Shown here in pieces: positions 1 through 9,456 of a DNA stretch of 64,000 nucleotides (within the stretch, counting starts at the first letter, position 1; every line of letters starts with the position of its first letter). This DNA comes from Lachnospiraceae bacterium (GTDB lineage Bacteria > Bacillota > Clostridia > Lachnospirales > Lachnospiraceae). Location: the NCBI GenBank assembly GCA_017461725.1, contig JAFTXG010000027.1:1-64000 (forward strand), in the 5' to 3' direction. The notes beneath the pieces are model-generated. The model had not been told where the DNA came from, made no database searches, and worked only from the letters and a program-made list of their open reading frames with translations. The translations under genes were made by a program, and so were the position numbers.

Positions 1-1161
1 AGCCAGCTCCTCGTTGGTAGGCATCAGCATTACCTTAACCTTGGAGTCGGGAGTGGAGATCATAGTCTTCTTACCTCTTACGTTGTTTGCCTCATCGTCG
101 ATCTCAACGCCCAGGTAGGACAGAGACTCACAGATGCGCTTACGGCCTGCTGCGTCGTTCTCACCAACACCTGCGGTGAATGCGATAGCGTCAACGCCGT
201 TCATCGCTGCAGCGTATGCACCGATGTACTTGATTACACGGTAGAAGTATGCGTCCAGAGCTACCTCTGCGCGCTCATTGCCCTCAGCTGCTGCCTTTCC
301 GATATCGCGGAAGTCGCTGGAAACACCGGACATACCGAGAACACCGGACTTCTTGTTCAGAACGTTCAGCATCTCGTTGATGGACAAACCTTCCTTGTTC
401 ATGATGAACTGAAGAACAGCGGGATCAAGGTCACCACTTCTGGTCCCCATGATCAGACCCTCAAGTGGAGTGAGACCCATGGAGGTGTCCACACACTTGC
501 CGCCGATGGATGCGGAGATACTAGCACCGTTGCCCAGGTGGCAAACGATAACCTTTGCGTTCTCGGGATCCAGCTCAGCAAACTTGATCGCCTCACCGGA
601 AACAAAGTTATGGCTGGTGCCGTGGAAACCGTAACGACGGATGCTGTACTTCTCAAAGTACTCCTCGGGAATAGCGTACTTGTAAGCCTTTGCGGGCATG
701 GTCATACCGAAAGCGGTATCGAATACTGCTACGTTGGGCTTGCCGGGCATCGCTGCCTCACATGCCTCAATACCCATCAGGTTTGCAGGGTTGTGCAGAG
801 GTCCGAGGTCGAAGCACTCGCGGATAACAGCCTTAACTTCCTCGTTTACAACGATGGACTTGTAGAACTTCATACCGCCGTGCAGTACACGATGGCCGAT
901 AGCGGAGATCTCATCGGTGGACTTGATCACGCCGTGATCAGCATCCTGCAGAGCCTCCATAACCAACTCGATCGCTACCTGATGATTAGGCATGTCCTTC
1001 TCAATCACAACCTTGTCCTTGCCGGCGGGGCTGTGGGTCAGCATGGAACCTGCAATACCGATACGCTCGCAGAGACCTTTTGCAATTACGGACTCATCAT
1101 TCATATCGATCAGCTGATACTTCAGAGAGGAGCTGCCGCAATTGATAACCAAAATCTTCAT
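1..1161 (-). CDS. ackA: Acetate kinase (3' end beyond window)
   Basis: Acetate kinase interconverts acetyl phosphate and ADP with acetate and ATP, the last step of acetate fermentation in the cytoplasm. The reading frame opens with MKILVINCGSSSLKYQ, the ASKHA-fold phosphate-binding signature, and contains GHRVLHGG, FDTAFG, RRYGFHGTSH and HLGNGAS, all typical of AckA. About 387 codons are visible, so only roughly the last ten residues should be missing. The ATG at 1161 follows an AGGAGG site. A small inverted repeat (AAAACCA/TGGTTTT, 1192-1207) lies just upstream in the leader. No pta partner is visible on the upstream side. Confidence 0.97.
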   Translation of the reverse strand, partial: MKILVINCGSSSLKYQLIDMNDESVIAKGLCERIGIAGSMLTHSPAGKDKVVIEKDMPNHQVAIELVMEALQDADHGVIKSTDEISAIGHRVLHGGMKFYKSIVVNEEVKAVIRECFDLGPLHNPANLMGIEACEAAMPGKPNVAVFDTAFGMTMPAKAYKYAIPEEYFEKYSIRRYGFHGTSHNFVSGEAIKFAELDPENAKVIVCHLGNGASISASIGGKCVDTSMGLTPLEGLIMGTRSGDLDPAVLQFIMNKEGLSINEMLNVLNKKSGVLGMSGVSSDFRDIGKAAAEGNERAEVALDAYFYRVIKYIGAYAAAMNGVDAIAFTAGVGENDAAGRKRICESLSYLGVEIDDEANNVRGKKTMISTPDSKVKVMLMPTNEELA

Positions 1162-1327
1162 GATATTATTCCTCCTAGGTTAATTTAATCGAAAACCATT
1201 TGGTTTTAGTTTAACGCTTTTTTCCTTATCTGTAAAGTGTTTCCGATTGATTATGCAAAAAAATACAAAGTTAGGATTTATAAGTCACTTTTTCATAACC
1301 CTTTTTACTCATAATCGGGCACTTATC

Positions 1328-1945
1328 TCATTGGGCGAACTGCTTTGAGAAAACACATCCGCAATAGTTCTGCCGGTACAGATTGTGCTCAGCAGAAAGC
1401 TCCACCGACCGCTTGTAGCCGTTCTTTTTCTTAAAATCAGACAGCAGATACTCCACACCGCATTCTTTCGATAGTTCCTGCCCGATCTCGTTGAGCTTCG
1501 CCGCATTTTTCAGCGGACTGATGCTCAGCGTGGTGGTGAAGTAATCAAATCCGCCCTCTTTTGCCATCTGCGCCGTGTAGTGAAGCCGCTGGCGATAGCA
1601 CTGAAAGCAGCGCTCGCCGCCCTCCGGCAGTTCCTCCATCCCCTTCGCCATGGCATAGAATTTCTCCGGCTCATACGCTCCCACCGTCAGCTTCACCGGG
1701 TGAACAAACTCCATCTCGCTGATCAGCCTCTTAAGTTCCTCCGCGCGGGTGTCGTACTCAGCTCGGGGGGAGATATTCGGGTTATAATAAAGCACGGTGA
1801 TATCAAAATACCGGCTCAGATACTCCAGCACATAGCTGCTGCAGGGCGCGCAGCAGGCGTGGAGAAGCAGGGTGGGGACGCGACCTTCCGCCTGGAGGCG
1901 GGTGATGGTTTTGTCCAGTTCCTTTTGGTAGTTGATTTGGTTCAT
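1328..1945 (-). CDS. queH: Epoxyqueuosine reductase QueH
   Basis: QueH (DUF208 family) reduces epoxyqueuosine to queuosine in tRNA, replacing the cobalamin enzyme QueG in many anaerobes. The 205-residue protein has the family cysteine motifs: HACCAPC near residue 30, CFQCYR near residue 113 and YCGC near the C-terminus, which supply Fe-S and iron ligands. Length fits the family. It stands alone, about 160 bp upstream of acetate kinase on the same strand and just downstream of hsdR, from which it is separated by 30 bp. Confidence 0.92.
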   Translation of the reverse strand: MNQINYQKELDKTITRLQAEGRVPTLLLHACCAPCSSYVLEYLSRYFDITVLYYNPNISPRAEYDTRAEELKRLISEMEFVHPVKLTVGAYEPEKFYAMAKGMEELPEGGERCFQCYRQRLHYTAQMAKEGGFDYFTTTLSISPLKNAAKLNEIGQELSKECGVEYLLSDFKKKNGYKRSVELSAEHNLYRQNYCGCVFSKQFAQ

Positions 1946-1975
1946 GGTTTCCTCCCGATGGGAAATGGTTAATGC

Positions 1976-4900
1976 TTATGCCGCAAGTGCGTTTGCATTG
2001 ATATTGTCAATGACTTTCTTGATGCCAAGCCATACGGTCAAGTCAGTGAAAACCTCCACAATACTGCCGTTGTCGGTGAAAGGTGCATCCTGCAGAACAG
2101 AAAGATCCTTCATAAGGCCATTGTGGATGATATATTCGACAATCTGATTTACGAAATAGATCTGACCACTATCCAAAGAAGCGTCATTCAGATACTCTGC
2201 AAACGCTTCTTTTGCGGCGTTCATATCCAGACCAACGATCTCTCGGACAAATTCACCCAGCGGCTTACTTCCGTACTCGTTTTCATAGTCCTGTCTTGTG
2301 CCAAGTTCACCCCAAAGAATTTCCTCCAGCACCCGCACATCCGCATTTGTCAGTGGCTGATTTGTCTTCAGCTTAGCGATGACCACATTGTCCTGATTCT
2401 GACGGATGTAATACTCCGCTTTCATCTTGTAATTCTTCAGATCATCATTCTCCAGTTCGGATTCATTCCACTCCATGGTCAGAATTTCATCCGTAAAATT
2501 GGTCGTATAAGTAGGATGACCGCCTCGAATATATTTAACCAGATCACGCAGGTTCTCGCGAATATGCTCAAACTCATTGATGCCAGCGTTTTCAAGATAA
2601 TCCGTGTGCAGGATCTTATTGATCAGTTCACTCTGCACCATGATTTCCGGAATATTAGCAACCGACGCAATACCGCTGACCTTCTTGTAAAGATCAGTTC
2701 TCGCCTTGGCGTACTTCTTCCCCATGAGATATGCCAGCTCAATGCCGTACATCAGCGCATCGAAACGAATTGCTTTCGCATCGCCTGCATCCGGCGTAAT
2801 CAGCGGAGCCAATTCATCACGCATCTGCAGTGTATTCTCATAGGTCAGTGCAGCGTAATTGTCCGGGTTGGAGTACAGTTCCACATACTTCAAATGCTGA
2901 CGGACCGCAAAATTCTCCTTATTCAATTCTCTGACCTTGCGAACCATATCGCCCACCAATGTCTTGCGGAATGCGATCAGTTCCGGTGTCTGGTATTCCA
3001 GATCCTGCAATTTGAAAACAATCTGCGCCTTCAGACTGAAGATAGAACCCTGCAGGGCAATCTGAAGCGCCGTTGGTTTACCGTTAGTCATGCGGAAAAA
3101 CTCAAAATTTCCGCAGAAATCAAAAATATAAAACTTGTCCTTATCCTCTCCATCCCGCAGTCCGGGGCAAAGACGGGTACCTCGCCCGATCATCTGCCAG
3201 AATTTAGCCTTACTCATCACCTTCTTGAAGAATACCAGATTGAGGCACTCCGGGACATCAATACCGGTGTCCAGCATATCTACTGAGATAGCAATCTGAG
3301 GCATCTTCTTGGAATCGGAAAACTGGTCAATCAGGCTCTGTGCATAATTGATCTTGTTGTCGATGACCTTTGCAAACCCGGGCAGATGTGGATATTCCTT
3401 ATTGAAAATCTCGTAAATTTTCTCTGCGTGGGCATGGTTCTTTGCGAAAATAATGGTCTTACCCAGCTTCTGACCATAGTCAATCTTAATTCCTTCCGTC
3501 ATCAGCACATGAAGCACCTGCCGAATGGTGTCCTCATTGAACACCCACTCATTCAGTGCTGAGGAAAAGATCTTCTCTGGCAGTTCACCGTGCTCATCAG
3601 TAAACGTGTTCTCATACTCTTCCCGCTCATCCTCCGGCAAATCCTCGTAGGTGATTCCGGAATCCAAAAACTTCAGTTTCGTCTCCACGGACATAAAGTC
3701 CACCAGATAGCCGTCCATTACCGCCTGTGCCAGCTCATAGCCATAGGTGGGCACACCGTTTTCCAGTTCAAAGACCTCGTAGGTGTTCTTATCGATCTCG
3801 TCCTTGGGGGTCGCAGTCAAGCCAATCAAGGGCGCATCAAAATAATTGAATATATCCCGGTACTTGTTGTAAATGGAACGGTGAGCCTCGTCACAGATCA
3901 CCAAATCGAAATGCCCACAGGTGAACAGCTTTCCCTGCTCGTCCTTCACATGATCAATGCAGTTCATCATGGTCTGATAGGTGGAGAATACGCAGTGGGC
4001 CGTGTAGTTATCCTTCTCCTCACAGAGGTTTGTCACAGAGAGGTCGGGCAGCAAATTGACAAAACTGCGCTTTGCCTGCGTAACCAGCGAATTGCGATCA
4101 GCCAAAAACAGGATATTCTTCACCCAACCGTGCTGCAGCAATACATCACACAGGGCAATGACCGTTCTGGTCTTACCGGAGCCGGTGGCCATGACCAGCA
4201 ACGCCTTGCGGCGATTCTTTCTGTCAAAAGCGTCACAGACAGCTTTAACCGCACCTTCCTGATAATAGCGGCCGGCAATATGCTTTTTCACCATGACATT
4301 TTTAAGAGAGATGCGCATAGTTCGCAAGTTAAACATTTTAGTCAGATCCCGTTTGGAATAGGTGGTGGCGCACTTGCGCTCCGAGTACTGACCATCAATA
4401 ATGTGGGTCTCAAAGCCGTTGGTCAGGAAAATCGCCGGACGGCGCTTGTACATCTTCTCCAGGATATCGGCGTACAGCTCAGCCTGCTGACGGCCCTTGG
4501 ACACGTCCACGCAGGTGCGTTTAGCTTCAATCAACGCCAGCGGCTTGTGAGCATCGTCATAAAGTACATAGTCCGCAAAGCCCACCTCGCTCTTATTGGG
4601 CATACCGGGCAGCTCCACCTCATTGATCCAATCCTTGCCCTCTGTCCAGCCCGCATCCTCCAGCATGGCATCAATATAAATCTTTCTCGTCTCATATTCG
4701 GAGATATCCAACGGCTTGGGCACATAGGTCTGCTGCTGCTCTGCTCGGCGAGCAGTCAGTTCCTCTTTCAGCTTCTTGTTTTCCTCGATCAAAGCCTCCA
4801 GGTCAATATCGTCATGGTCATGTTCCGCCTGAACCGGGACAATCTCCGTCGGAACAAGTGCTGTATCAAACGTCGTCTCCACATACTCATCCGCATAACA

Positions 4901-5269
4901 GTAGGCAACAAAGTCCAGAAAAATATGAAGATTTTCCAGACAGAGCATGGCTACCGCCTCCGTGATTTTTCCCGTATCGTGGGCAGCGGTATTTCCTTTC
5001 TTGCGGATCAGATCCATCCGCTGCCAAATATCTGGGCCAACAATAGTGCGGAATTCCTCCCTGGACATGAGACTCTGGAGGTTATCCTGATAAGGCATCT
5101 CCAATTCATAGTCCACGGAGTACATCCACTTCACGGCAAACTCCATAGCCCGCCGACAATTGAGGATACTTGCCGCCGGGTCAATATGTAGGATTTTTTC
5201 CGCCGAAATGGCTACCTCCGCGAAGGGGGCGAAGGCGGAGGTGGGGAGGAGGAAGTTGAAGTTGGACAT
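1976..5269 (-). CDS. hsdR: Type I restriction enzyme, R (motor/nuclease) subunit
   Basis: HsdR is the ATP-driven translocase and nuclease of a type I restriction system. The 1,097-residue protein begins with a DUF4145-like helical domain (about 1-130) and a short coiled coil (about 155-190). A PD-(D/E)xK nuclease domain follows, with GFADYVLYDD...LIEAKRT around 225-255. The SF2 helicase core shows Walker A MATGSGKT near 362, DEAH box near 455, TATPKDE, and QMIGRGTR near 690. The ATG follows GGGAG. It starts 2 bp after the stop of an upstream membrane-protein gene and is the last gene of the operon. It is full length with no visible lesion. Confidence 0.96.
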   Translation of the reverse strand: MSNFNFLLPTSAFAPFAEVAISAEKILHIDPAASILNCRRAMEFAVKWMYSVDYELEMPYQDNLQSLMSREEFRTIVGPDIWQRMDLIRKKGNTAAHDTGKITEAVAMLCLENLHIFLDFVAYCYADEYVETTFDTALVPTEIVPVQAEHDHDDIDLEALIEENKKLKEELTARRAEQQQTYVPKPLDISEYETRKIYIDAMLEDAGWTEGKDWINEVELPGMPNKSEVGFADYVLYDDAHKPLALIEAKRTCVDVSKGRQQAELYADILEKMYKRRPAIFLTNGFETHIIDGQYSERKCATTYSKRDLTKMFNLRTMRISLKNVMVKKHIAGRYYQEGAVKAVCDAFDRKNRRKALLVMATGSGKTRTVIALCDVLLQHGWVKNILFLADRNSLVTQAKRSFVNLLPDLSVTNLCEEKDNYTAHCVFSTYQTMMNCIDHVKDEQGKLFTCGHFDLVICDEAHRSIYNKYRDIFNYFDAPLIGLTATPKDEIDKNTYEVFELENGVPTYGYELAQAVMDGYLVDFMSVETKLKFLDSGITYEDLPEDEREEYENTFTDEHGELPEKIFSSALNEWVFNEDTIRQVLHVLMTEGIKIDYGQKLGKTIIFAKNHAHAEKIYEIFNKEYPHLPGFAKVIDNKINYAQSLIDQFSDSKKMPQIAISVDMLDTGIDVPECLNLVFFKKVMSKAKFWQMIGRGTRLCPGLRDGEDKDKFYIFDFCGNFEFFRMTNGKPTALQIALQGSIFSLKAQIVFKLQDLEYQTPELIAFRKTLVGDMVRKVRELNKENFAVRQHLKYVELYSNPDNYAALTYENTLQMRDELAPLITPDAGDAKAIRFDALMYGIELAYLMGKKYAKARTDLYKKVSGIASVANIPEIMVQSELINKILHTDYLENAGINEFEHIRENLRDLVKYIRGGHPTYTTNFTDEILTMEWNESELENDDLKNYKMKAEYYIRQNQDNVVIAKLKTNQPLTNADVRVLEEILWGELGTRQDYENEYGSKPLGEFVREIVGLDMNAAKEAFAEYLNDASLDSGQIYFVNQIVEYIIHNGLMKDLSVLQDAPFTDNGSIVEVFTDLTVWLGIKKVIDNINANALAA

Positions 5270-5271
5270 AG

Positions 5272-6189
5272 TTATTCTCCCTTTGTTTGTAACTGCTCTT
5301 CTGGTGTCATTCTAAAACGATTCGAATAACAATTTATTATCTCAGCAATCACTTGCATTTTCACTTCTTGACTAATATTTTCCGTATTCTCTACCGCTTC
5401 AATTGCACCCAATGTTATCTCTGTTTGTTTATTGATTTCATTCTGCAGTTCAACTTCCACATTGGTTACTTTTGATTCTTGTAACATTGCTTTCTTTTTC
5501 TCATTAAAGGGTTTTAGTATGTCAAAAAGTAAACTAAGAACAGTATTTGTACACAATAGCAAACCTAGAATAGACATGCTTTGAGCGAAGACAGTCGCTT
5601 CTCTTGACGAAACATACACAAAGACTGTTGTAGTCACTAGGAACAGCATTGTTACTAACATCAAATTAATACTGCTTAGAAGCGTCGTTGCATCATGATA
5701 AAAATCACCCCTAGCTTGAATATATTTCCAAGTTTTCGTTGGTAGACAAGATGTGGGTTTATTCGGCTTTTTATTTTCCAAATATTCAATTGCAATTACA
5801 TTCCAAATCAAGAAAATAGCCATTGATATACCAGAAATACTCCAACTCAAGGAAATTATTTCTTTCATTTCTTCAATTGTCATTATTAACTCAGCCTTAA
5901 TGGACAAACAAAAAACGGTAATAAAGGTATAGGCGAGCATCATTTTCGCACGATTATTAGACAACCAGTTCTCCAATTTGGTTTTTTTCTCAGTCTTAAT
6001 AAGAACTATTGTAATGATCAAACACAATACGGAAAGAACTGATGCAAATATACATGTCCATGTGAATAGTCCCGTTGTGGAAATCAATTCAAACTCACAA
6101 AAGACATGCAAAATAGAAAACACTAGTGCAAACGAAGCAATCCACATTATCACAAATGTAGCTAACATAATTCCTAAAATCTTTTTCAT
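5272..6189 (-). CDS. Uncharacterised membrane protein inside type I RM operon
   Basis: The 305-residue protein is not recognised. It has several hydrophobic helices: about 5-30, 40-65, 88-105, 115-135, 172-195 and 203-225. A charged cytoplasmic loop lies between the fourth and fifth, and a soluble glutamate-rich tail follows (about 230-305). It sits between hsdS and hsdR, 18 bp after hsdS and 2 bp before hsdR, so it must be cotranscribed. It is visibly AT-richer than hsdR and hsdM. A role as a membrane-acting accessory of the defence locus is inference only. Confidence 0.8.
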   Translation of the reverse strand: MKKILGIMLATFVIMWIASFALVFSILHVFCEFELISTTGLFTWTCIFASVLSVLCLIITIVLIKTEKKTKLENWLSNNRAKMMLAYTFITVFCLSIKAELIMTIEEMKEIISLSWSISGISMAIFLIWNVIAIEYLENKKPNKPTSCLPTKTWKYIQARGDFYHDATTLLSSINLMLVTMLFLVTTTVFVYVSSREATVFAQSMSILGLLLCTNTVLSLLFDILKPFNEKKKAMLQESKVTNVEVELQNEINKQTEITLGAIEAVENTENISQEVKMQVIAEIINCYSNRFRMTPEEQLQTKGE

Positions 6190-6207
6190 ATTTCTCTATT
6201 CACCTCT

Positions 6208-7302
6208 TTATCCGAAGTATTGTTGCATCAAGGATTTTTTCAGCATTTCTAGCTTGTCCAAACTCTGCTGAATTGCCATTTTTGATTTGTCGGTCTGTTC
6301 GACGAAAGCTGAAAATTGGTTCTGTAGTTCAAGCGGAGGAAGAAATGCATCCAAGTTAACTATCATATTAGTATACAGACCCGCTTGAGCCGCCGCATGA
6401 GCGCATTCAGAAATATCGCTTTGAATCGCATCACTTTTCAGCAAAGAAACAAGAAACGTACTGTCAACCTTTCGCTTGTCTGGTTTAATCAGTGCAACAC
6501 TTCTCGCCATACTGAATTCACCCAAATCCGCTGGCACAATAGTACACTTACCAATTGTTGCACCTACACAAACGAGAAGAATGTCATCTTTTTCTGGATT
6601 GCATCTTTTATATATTTTCCGATGCACATCTTCAGGAACATATGATGTCTCGGACAAATCAACCGTTCCATCTTTTGTAATATTTCGAGCCATAAGATAT
6701 AAATAGCCATCATCTTTGTTTACTCTTGGAACAGTTCCATGCTCTCCGTCGGTTATTTTAACTGAAACATCACCAAATCTGCATTTTTCCCATCCAAACT
6801 TGTTTGTTTTTACATCTCCAAACAGTTCGATAAATCGGGATTTAATCACTTGATCAAGTTCATGAAGTTGCTTTTGTCTCAACTCTATCAAATGACATAT
6901 TTTATCCAGTACCCCAACAACGTGTAATTGTGTCTCCATATCCGGAACATTGATTTCGATTTGTAACAAGTTTGCCTTGGTTAAACTTGGAATGGTTACC
7001 GTGGTGTTCAACTGCTCAAAGTTGAACTTCACACAAAAATAATACAAATATTTTGGCAAAAGCACTTCTCTATGTGCTACAAGTCCAAATGCTGTATCCA
7101 CATTCCAAAAAGGCTCATTCACAAATATAGGGTTATTGATACTACCTTTCCGACCAATCACTACTGTTTCAGCATCGCAAATATAATCATCTGCTCTCCC
7201 CATAACACCACCACTACCATAGATTGGATATTTGCCATTTTTATTTTCCACTTGACGCTGATTGCGTCCATTCCGGATATCAAGTACATCAGAAAATTTC
7301 AT
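6208..7302 (-). CDS. hsdS: Type I restriction enzyme, S (specificity) subunit
   Basis: HsdS supplies the two target-recognition domains that direct HsdM and HsdR to a bipartite DNA site. The 364-residue protein has the usual duplicated layout. The first recognition domain (about 1-130) includes GSGGVMGRADDY. It is followed by a conserved helix with LDKICHLIELRQKQLHELD. The second domain (about 165-320) has ITDGEHGTVPRVN and is followed by the matching C-terminal helix LDKLEMLKKSLMQQYFG. It is AT-rich compared with hsdM, as is common for exchanged specificity genes. No repeats or invertible partner hsdS fragments are seen nearby. Confidence 0.95.
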   Translation of the reverse strand: MKFSDVLDIRNGRNQRQVENKNGKYPIYGSGGVMGRADDYICDAETVVIGRKGSINNPIFVNEPFWNVDTAFGLVAHREVLLPKYLYYFCVKFNFEQLNTTVTIPSLTKANLLQIEINVPDMETQLHVVGVLDKICHLIELRQKQLHELDQVIKSRFIELFGDVKTNKFGWEKCRFGDVSVKITDGEHGTVPRVNKDDGYLYLMARNITKDGTVDLSETSYVPEDVHRKIYKRCNPEKDDILLVCVGATIGKCTIVPADLGEFSMARSVALIKPDKRKVDSTFLVSLLKSDAIQSDISECAHAAAQAGLYTNMIVNLDAFLPPLELQNQFSAFVEQTDKSKMAIQQSLDKLEMLKKSLMQQYFG

Positions 7303-7368
7303 TCTATCACCGCCATCTCATCACAATATGTCGATCTTACAACTGTATTACGCTTTTCTCCAGTAAAA

Positions 7369-7962
7369 TCAGCCCTTCACTAACGCAACCAGCGAAACTA
7401 TCAATGCAACAAAACTAACAACTCCAGAGAATAATGCAACAATATAATTCCGATCCTTTTCTCTTTGCATGTCATTTGCGGCCCCTCTAAACATAATAGA
7501 GATTAAAAATAAGAGGATACAAATAGCTATTGAAAGCATTATTTTAATGACATCATCAATAAAATACCCGCATGCCCAAGTCATTCGGCTTACCACTTGA
7601 CAAATTGCGAATATTGCCCCCACAAATGCTAACATTCCAATCCAGAAAAGCACTTCAAACCCCACCGACAGAACACCCACAAGCAACGCTGTTGCAAAGC
7701 TACTATTGTCGCTTCCCTTTCCTCGCAGAATCGACCACACAGATTTCCAAAATCCAACCTTTTTCCCTTCTTCGTTTGTATCATCAGCATTTTTAGTCGC
7801 CAAAGCAATACCTTTACATACTGCATCCTGAATATCTTCTTTTGTCAGTGGTGTAGACTGATCCGTATTGAATTTTTGCAGTTCTTCCTTAACCACTTGA
7901 CGAGTAATCTCTTGAATATTCTCGTATTCAACTTTATCTTTTGTCTTAATAATTATTTTCAC
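7369..7962 (-). CDS. Uncharacterised membrane protein overlapping hsdM
   Basis: Unrecognised 197-residue protein. Residues 1-75 are soluble and charged, followed by a basic stretch (FWKSVWSILRGKG). Four hydrophobic segments then follow (about 90-120, 133-155, 160-172, 177-197). The likely GTG start overlaps the hsdM stop as GTGA and is preceded by GGAGGAG inside hsdM, indicating translational coupling. AT-rich like hsdS and the 305-residue membrane gene. Having two membrane genes inside one type I RM operon is unusual; function unknown. Confidence 0.8.
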   Translation of the reverse strand: MKIIIKTKDKVEYENIQEITRQVVKEELQKFNTDQSTPLTKEDIQDAVCKGIALATKNADDTNEEGKKVGFWKSVWSILRGKGSDNSSFATALLVGVLSVGFEVLFWIGMLAFVGAIFAICQVVSRMTWACGYFIDDVIKIMLSIAICILLFLISIMFRGAANDMQREKDRNYIVALFSGVVSFVALIVSLVALVKG

Positions 7963-9455
7963 AGCATCTCCTCCAACTCCGCCAGCCCTTTTGTGATCTC
8001 CATTTCCAACTCATGCAGTTCCGCCATTATCTCCTGCGTCGAAGGATACTCCACCGGCTTGTACTCCGTCTTCTTGTACTTGTTGATGGACAGATCATAA
8101 CCATTTTCCACAATCTCTTCCTTGGGGACGAAGAAGGATTTTTCCGTCCGCTGGCGGTCTGCTTCACCCTCCAGATTTCTAAACCGTGCAATGATGTCAG
8201 GGATGTCATTGTCCTTGATTTCGGTGCGCTTATCATCCAGACTGAAGCCGTCTGCGGTCATATCGTAGAACCAGACCTTGTCGGTGCCGCCGTGACTGGT
8301 CTTGGTGAAGATCAGAATACCGGTGGACACACCTGCGTAGGGTTTAAACACACCACTGGGCATGGAGATGACAGCCTCCAGTCGGTTTCCGTCCACCAGC
8401 TCCTTTCGGATAGCTTTGTGGGCAGTGGACGACCCGAACAGTACACCGTCTGGAACGATGCAGGCACACCGTCCGCCCACTTTCAGCATTCGCAGAAACA
8501 GTGCCAGAAACAGCAGTTCCGTCTTCTTGGTCTTGCAGACTTTCAGGAGATCAGCAGACACTGTGTCCGCATCCAGACTGCCCTTGAACGGGGGATTCGC
8601 CAGGATCAGATCAAATTTTTCCTTATCCTGATTCTGATCGGATAAGCTGTCCCGATACTCGATGAAAGGACTGTCCACTCCGTGGGTCATCATATTCATG
8701 GCACCGATGCGCAGCATGGTGCGATCCATGTCGTATCCAAAAAACATATGGTTCAAAAAGTGATCCTTCTTCACGCGGTCGAAAAAGATCTCCTTTTTGT
8801 GGTTTTCCATCAGATATTCTTCCAATGCCACCAAAAATCCCGCAGTACCGCAGGCGGGATCACAGATAGTGAAATTTGGCTTGGGCTGCATCAATTCCAC
8901 CATCATCTTGATAATGTGGCGGGGAGTTCGAAACTGACCGTTGAGACCGGACTGGCTGATCTTGGAAAGCAGGTACTCGTAGACATCACCGCGGATATCA
9001 CTGTCTTTCACTTTCTCCATCTGGTCATAGATCTGGTCAAGGCTGTCCACCACCTTGCTCAACAGCAACGGCGTAGGCAGTTTGAAAATGGCATCATTCA
9101 TATACCTGGAGTAGGCACTGTCTTTGCTGCCGCCCAGGTTTTTGATAAAGGGGAACACCCATTCCTGCATGACAGTGTACATCTTACCCGCATCAAAATC
9201 ATGGAAGAGAGACCACTTCAACTGTCTGCCGTCGATCTTCCTCTCTCCGATTTCCACCTCATCTGCAAAGATACTCTTAAAAGGCAGACCCAGCATAGCA
9301 CTTTCTTTGGCACGGAGATTGTCCGTGGTATCCAGATCATGGATAAACATCAGATAGGTGATCTGCTCGATCACATCCAAAGGATTCACCAATCCGCCAG
9401 CCGCAAAAATATCCCACAAACCGTCAATTCTGTTTTTTAATTCGCCTGTAATCAT
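7959..9455 (-). CDS. hsdM: Type I DNA methyltransferase, M subunit
   Basis: HsdM transfers methyl groups from SAM to adenine N6 within the sequence chosen by HsdS. The 498-residue protein has an N-terminal helical HsdM_N domain (about 1-130). SAM-binding motif CDPACGTAGF lies near 197 and the N6-adenine catalytic motif LANPPF near 285. The C-terminal part has KTSHGGTDKVWFYDM and DLSINKYKK, usual for the family. The ATG follows the Fic-protein stop by one base, so the two are coupled. Confidence 0.97.
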   Translation of the reverse strand: MITGELKNRIDGLWDIFAAGGLVNPLDVIEQITYLMFIHDLDTTDNLRAKESAMLGLPFKSIFADEVEIGERKIDGRQLKWSLFHDFDAGKMYTVMQEWVFPFIKNLGGSKDSAYSRYMNDAIFKLPTPLLLSKVVDSLDQIYDQMEKVKDSDIRGDVYEYLLSKISQSGLNGQFRTPRHIIKMMVELMQPKPNFTICDPACGTAGFLVALEEYLMENHKKEIFFDRVKKDHFLNHMFFGYDMDRTMLRIGAMNMMTHGVDSPFIEYRDSLSDQNQDKEKFDLILANPPFKGSLDADTVSADLLKVCKTKKTELLFLALFLRMLKVGGRCACIVPDGVLFGSSTAHKAIRKELVDGNRLEAVISMPSGVFKPYAGVSTGILIFTKTSHGGTDKVWFYDMTADGFSLDDKRTEIKDNDIPDIIARFRNLEGEADRQRTEKSFFVPKEEIVENGYDLSINKYKKTEYKPVEYPSTQEIMAELHELEMEITKGLAELEEML

Positions 9456-9456
9456 A

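Noticed and set aside
3590-5191. Long plus-strand open frame opposite hsdR
   Set aside because: It is antisense to a clear HsdR with all helicase motifs, has no family features and no ribosome site; similar long shadows lie opposite rpoD, ptsI, nadE and the sulfatase.
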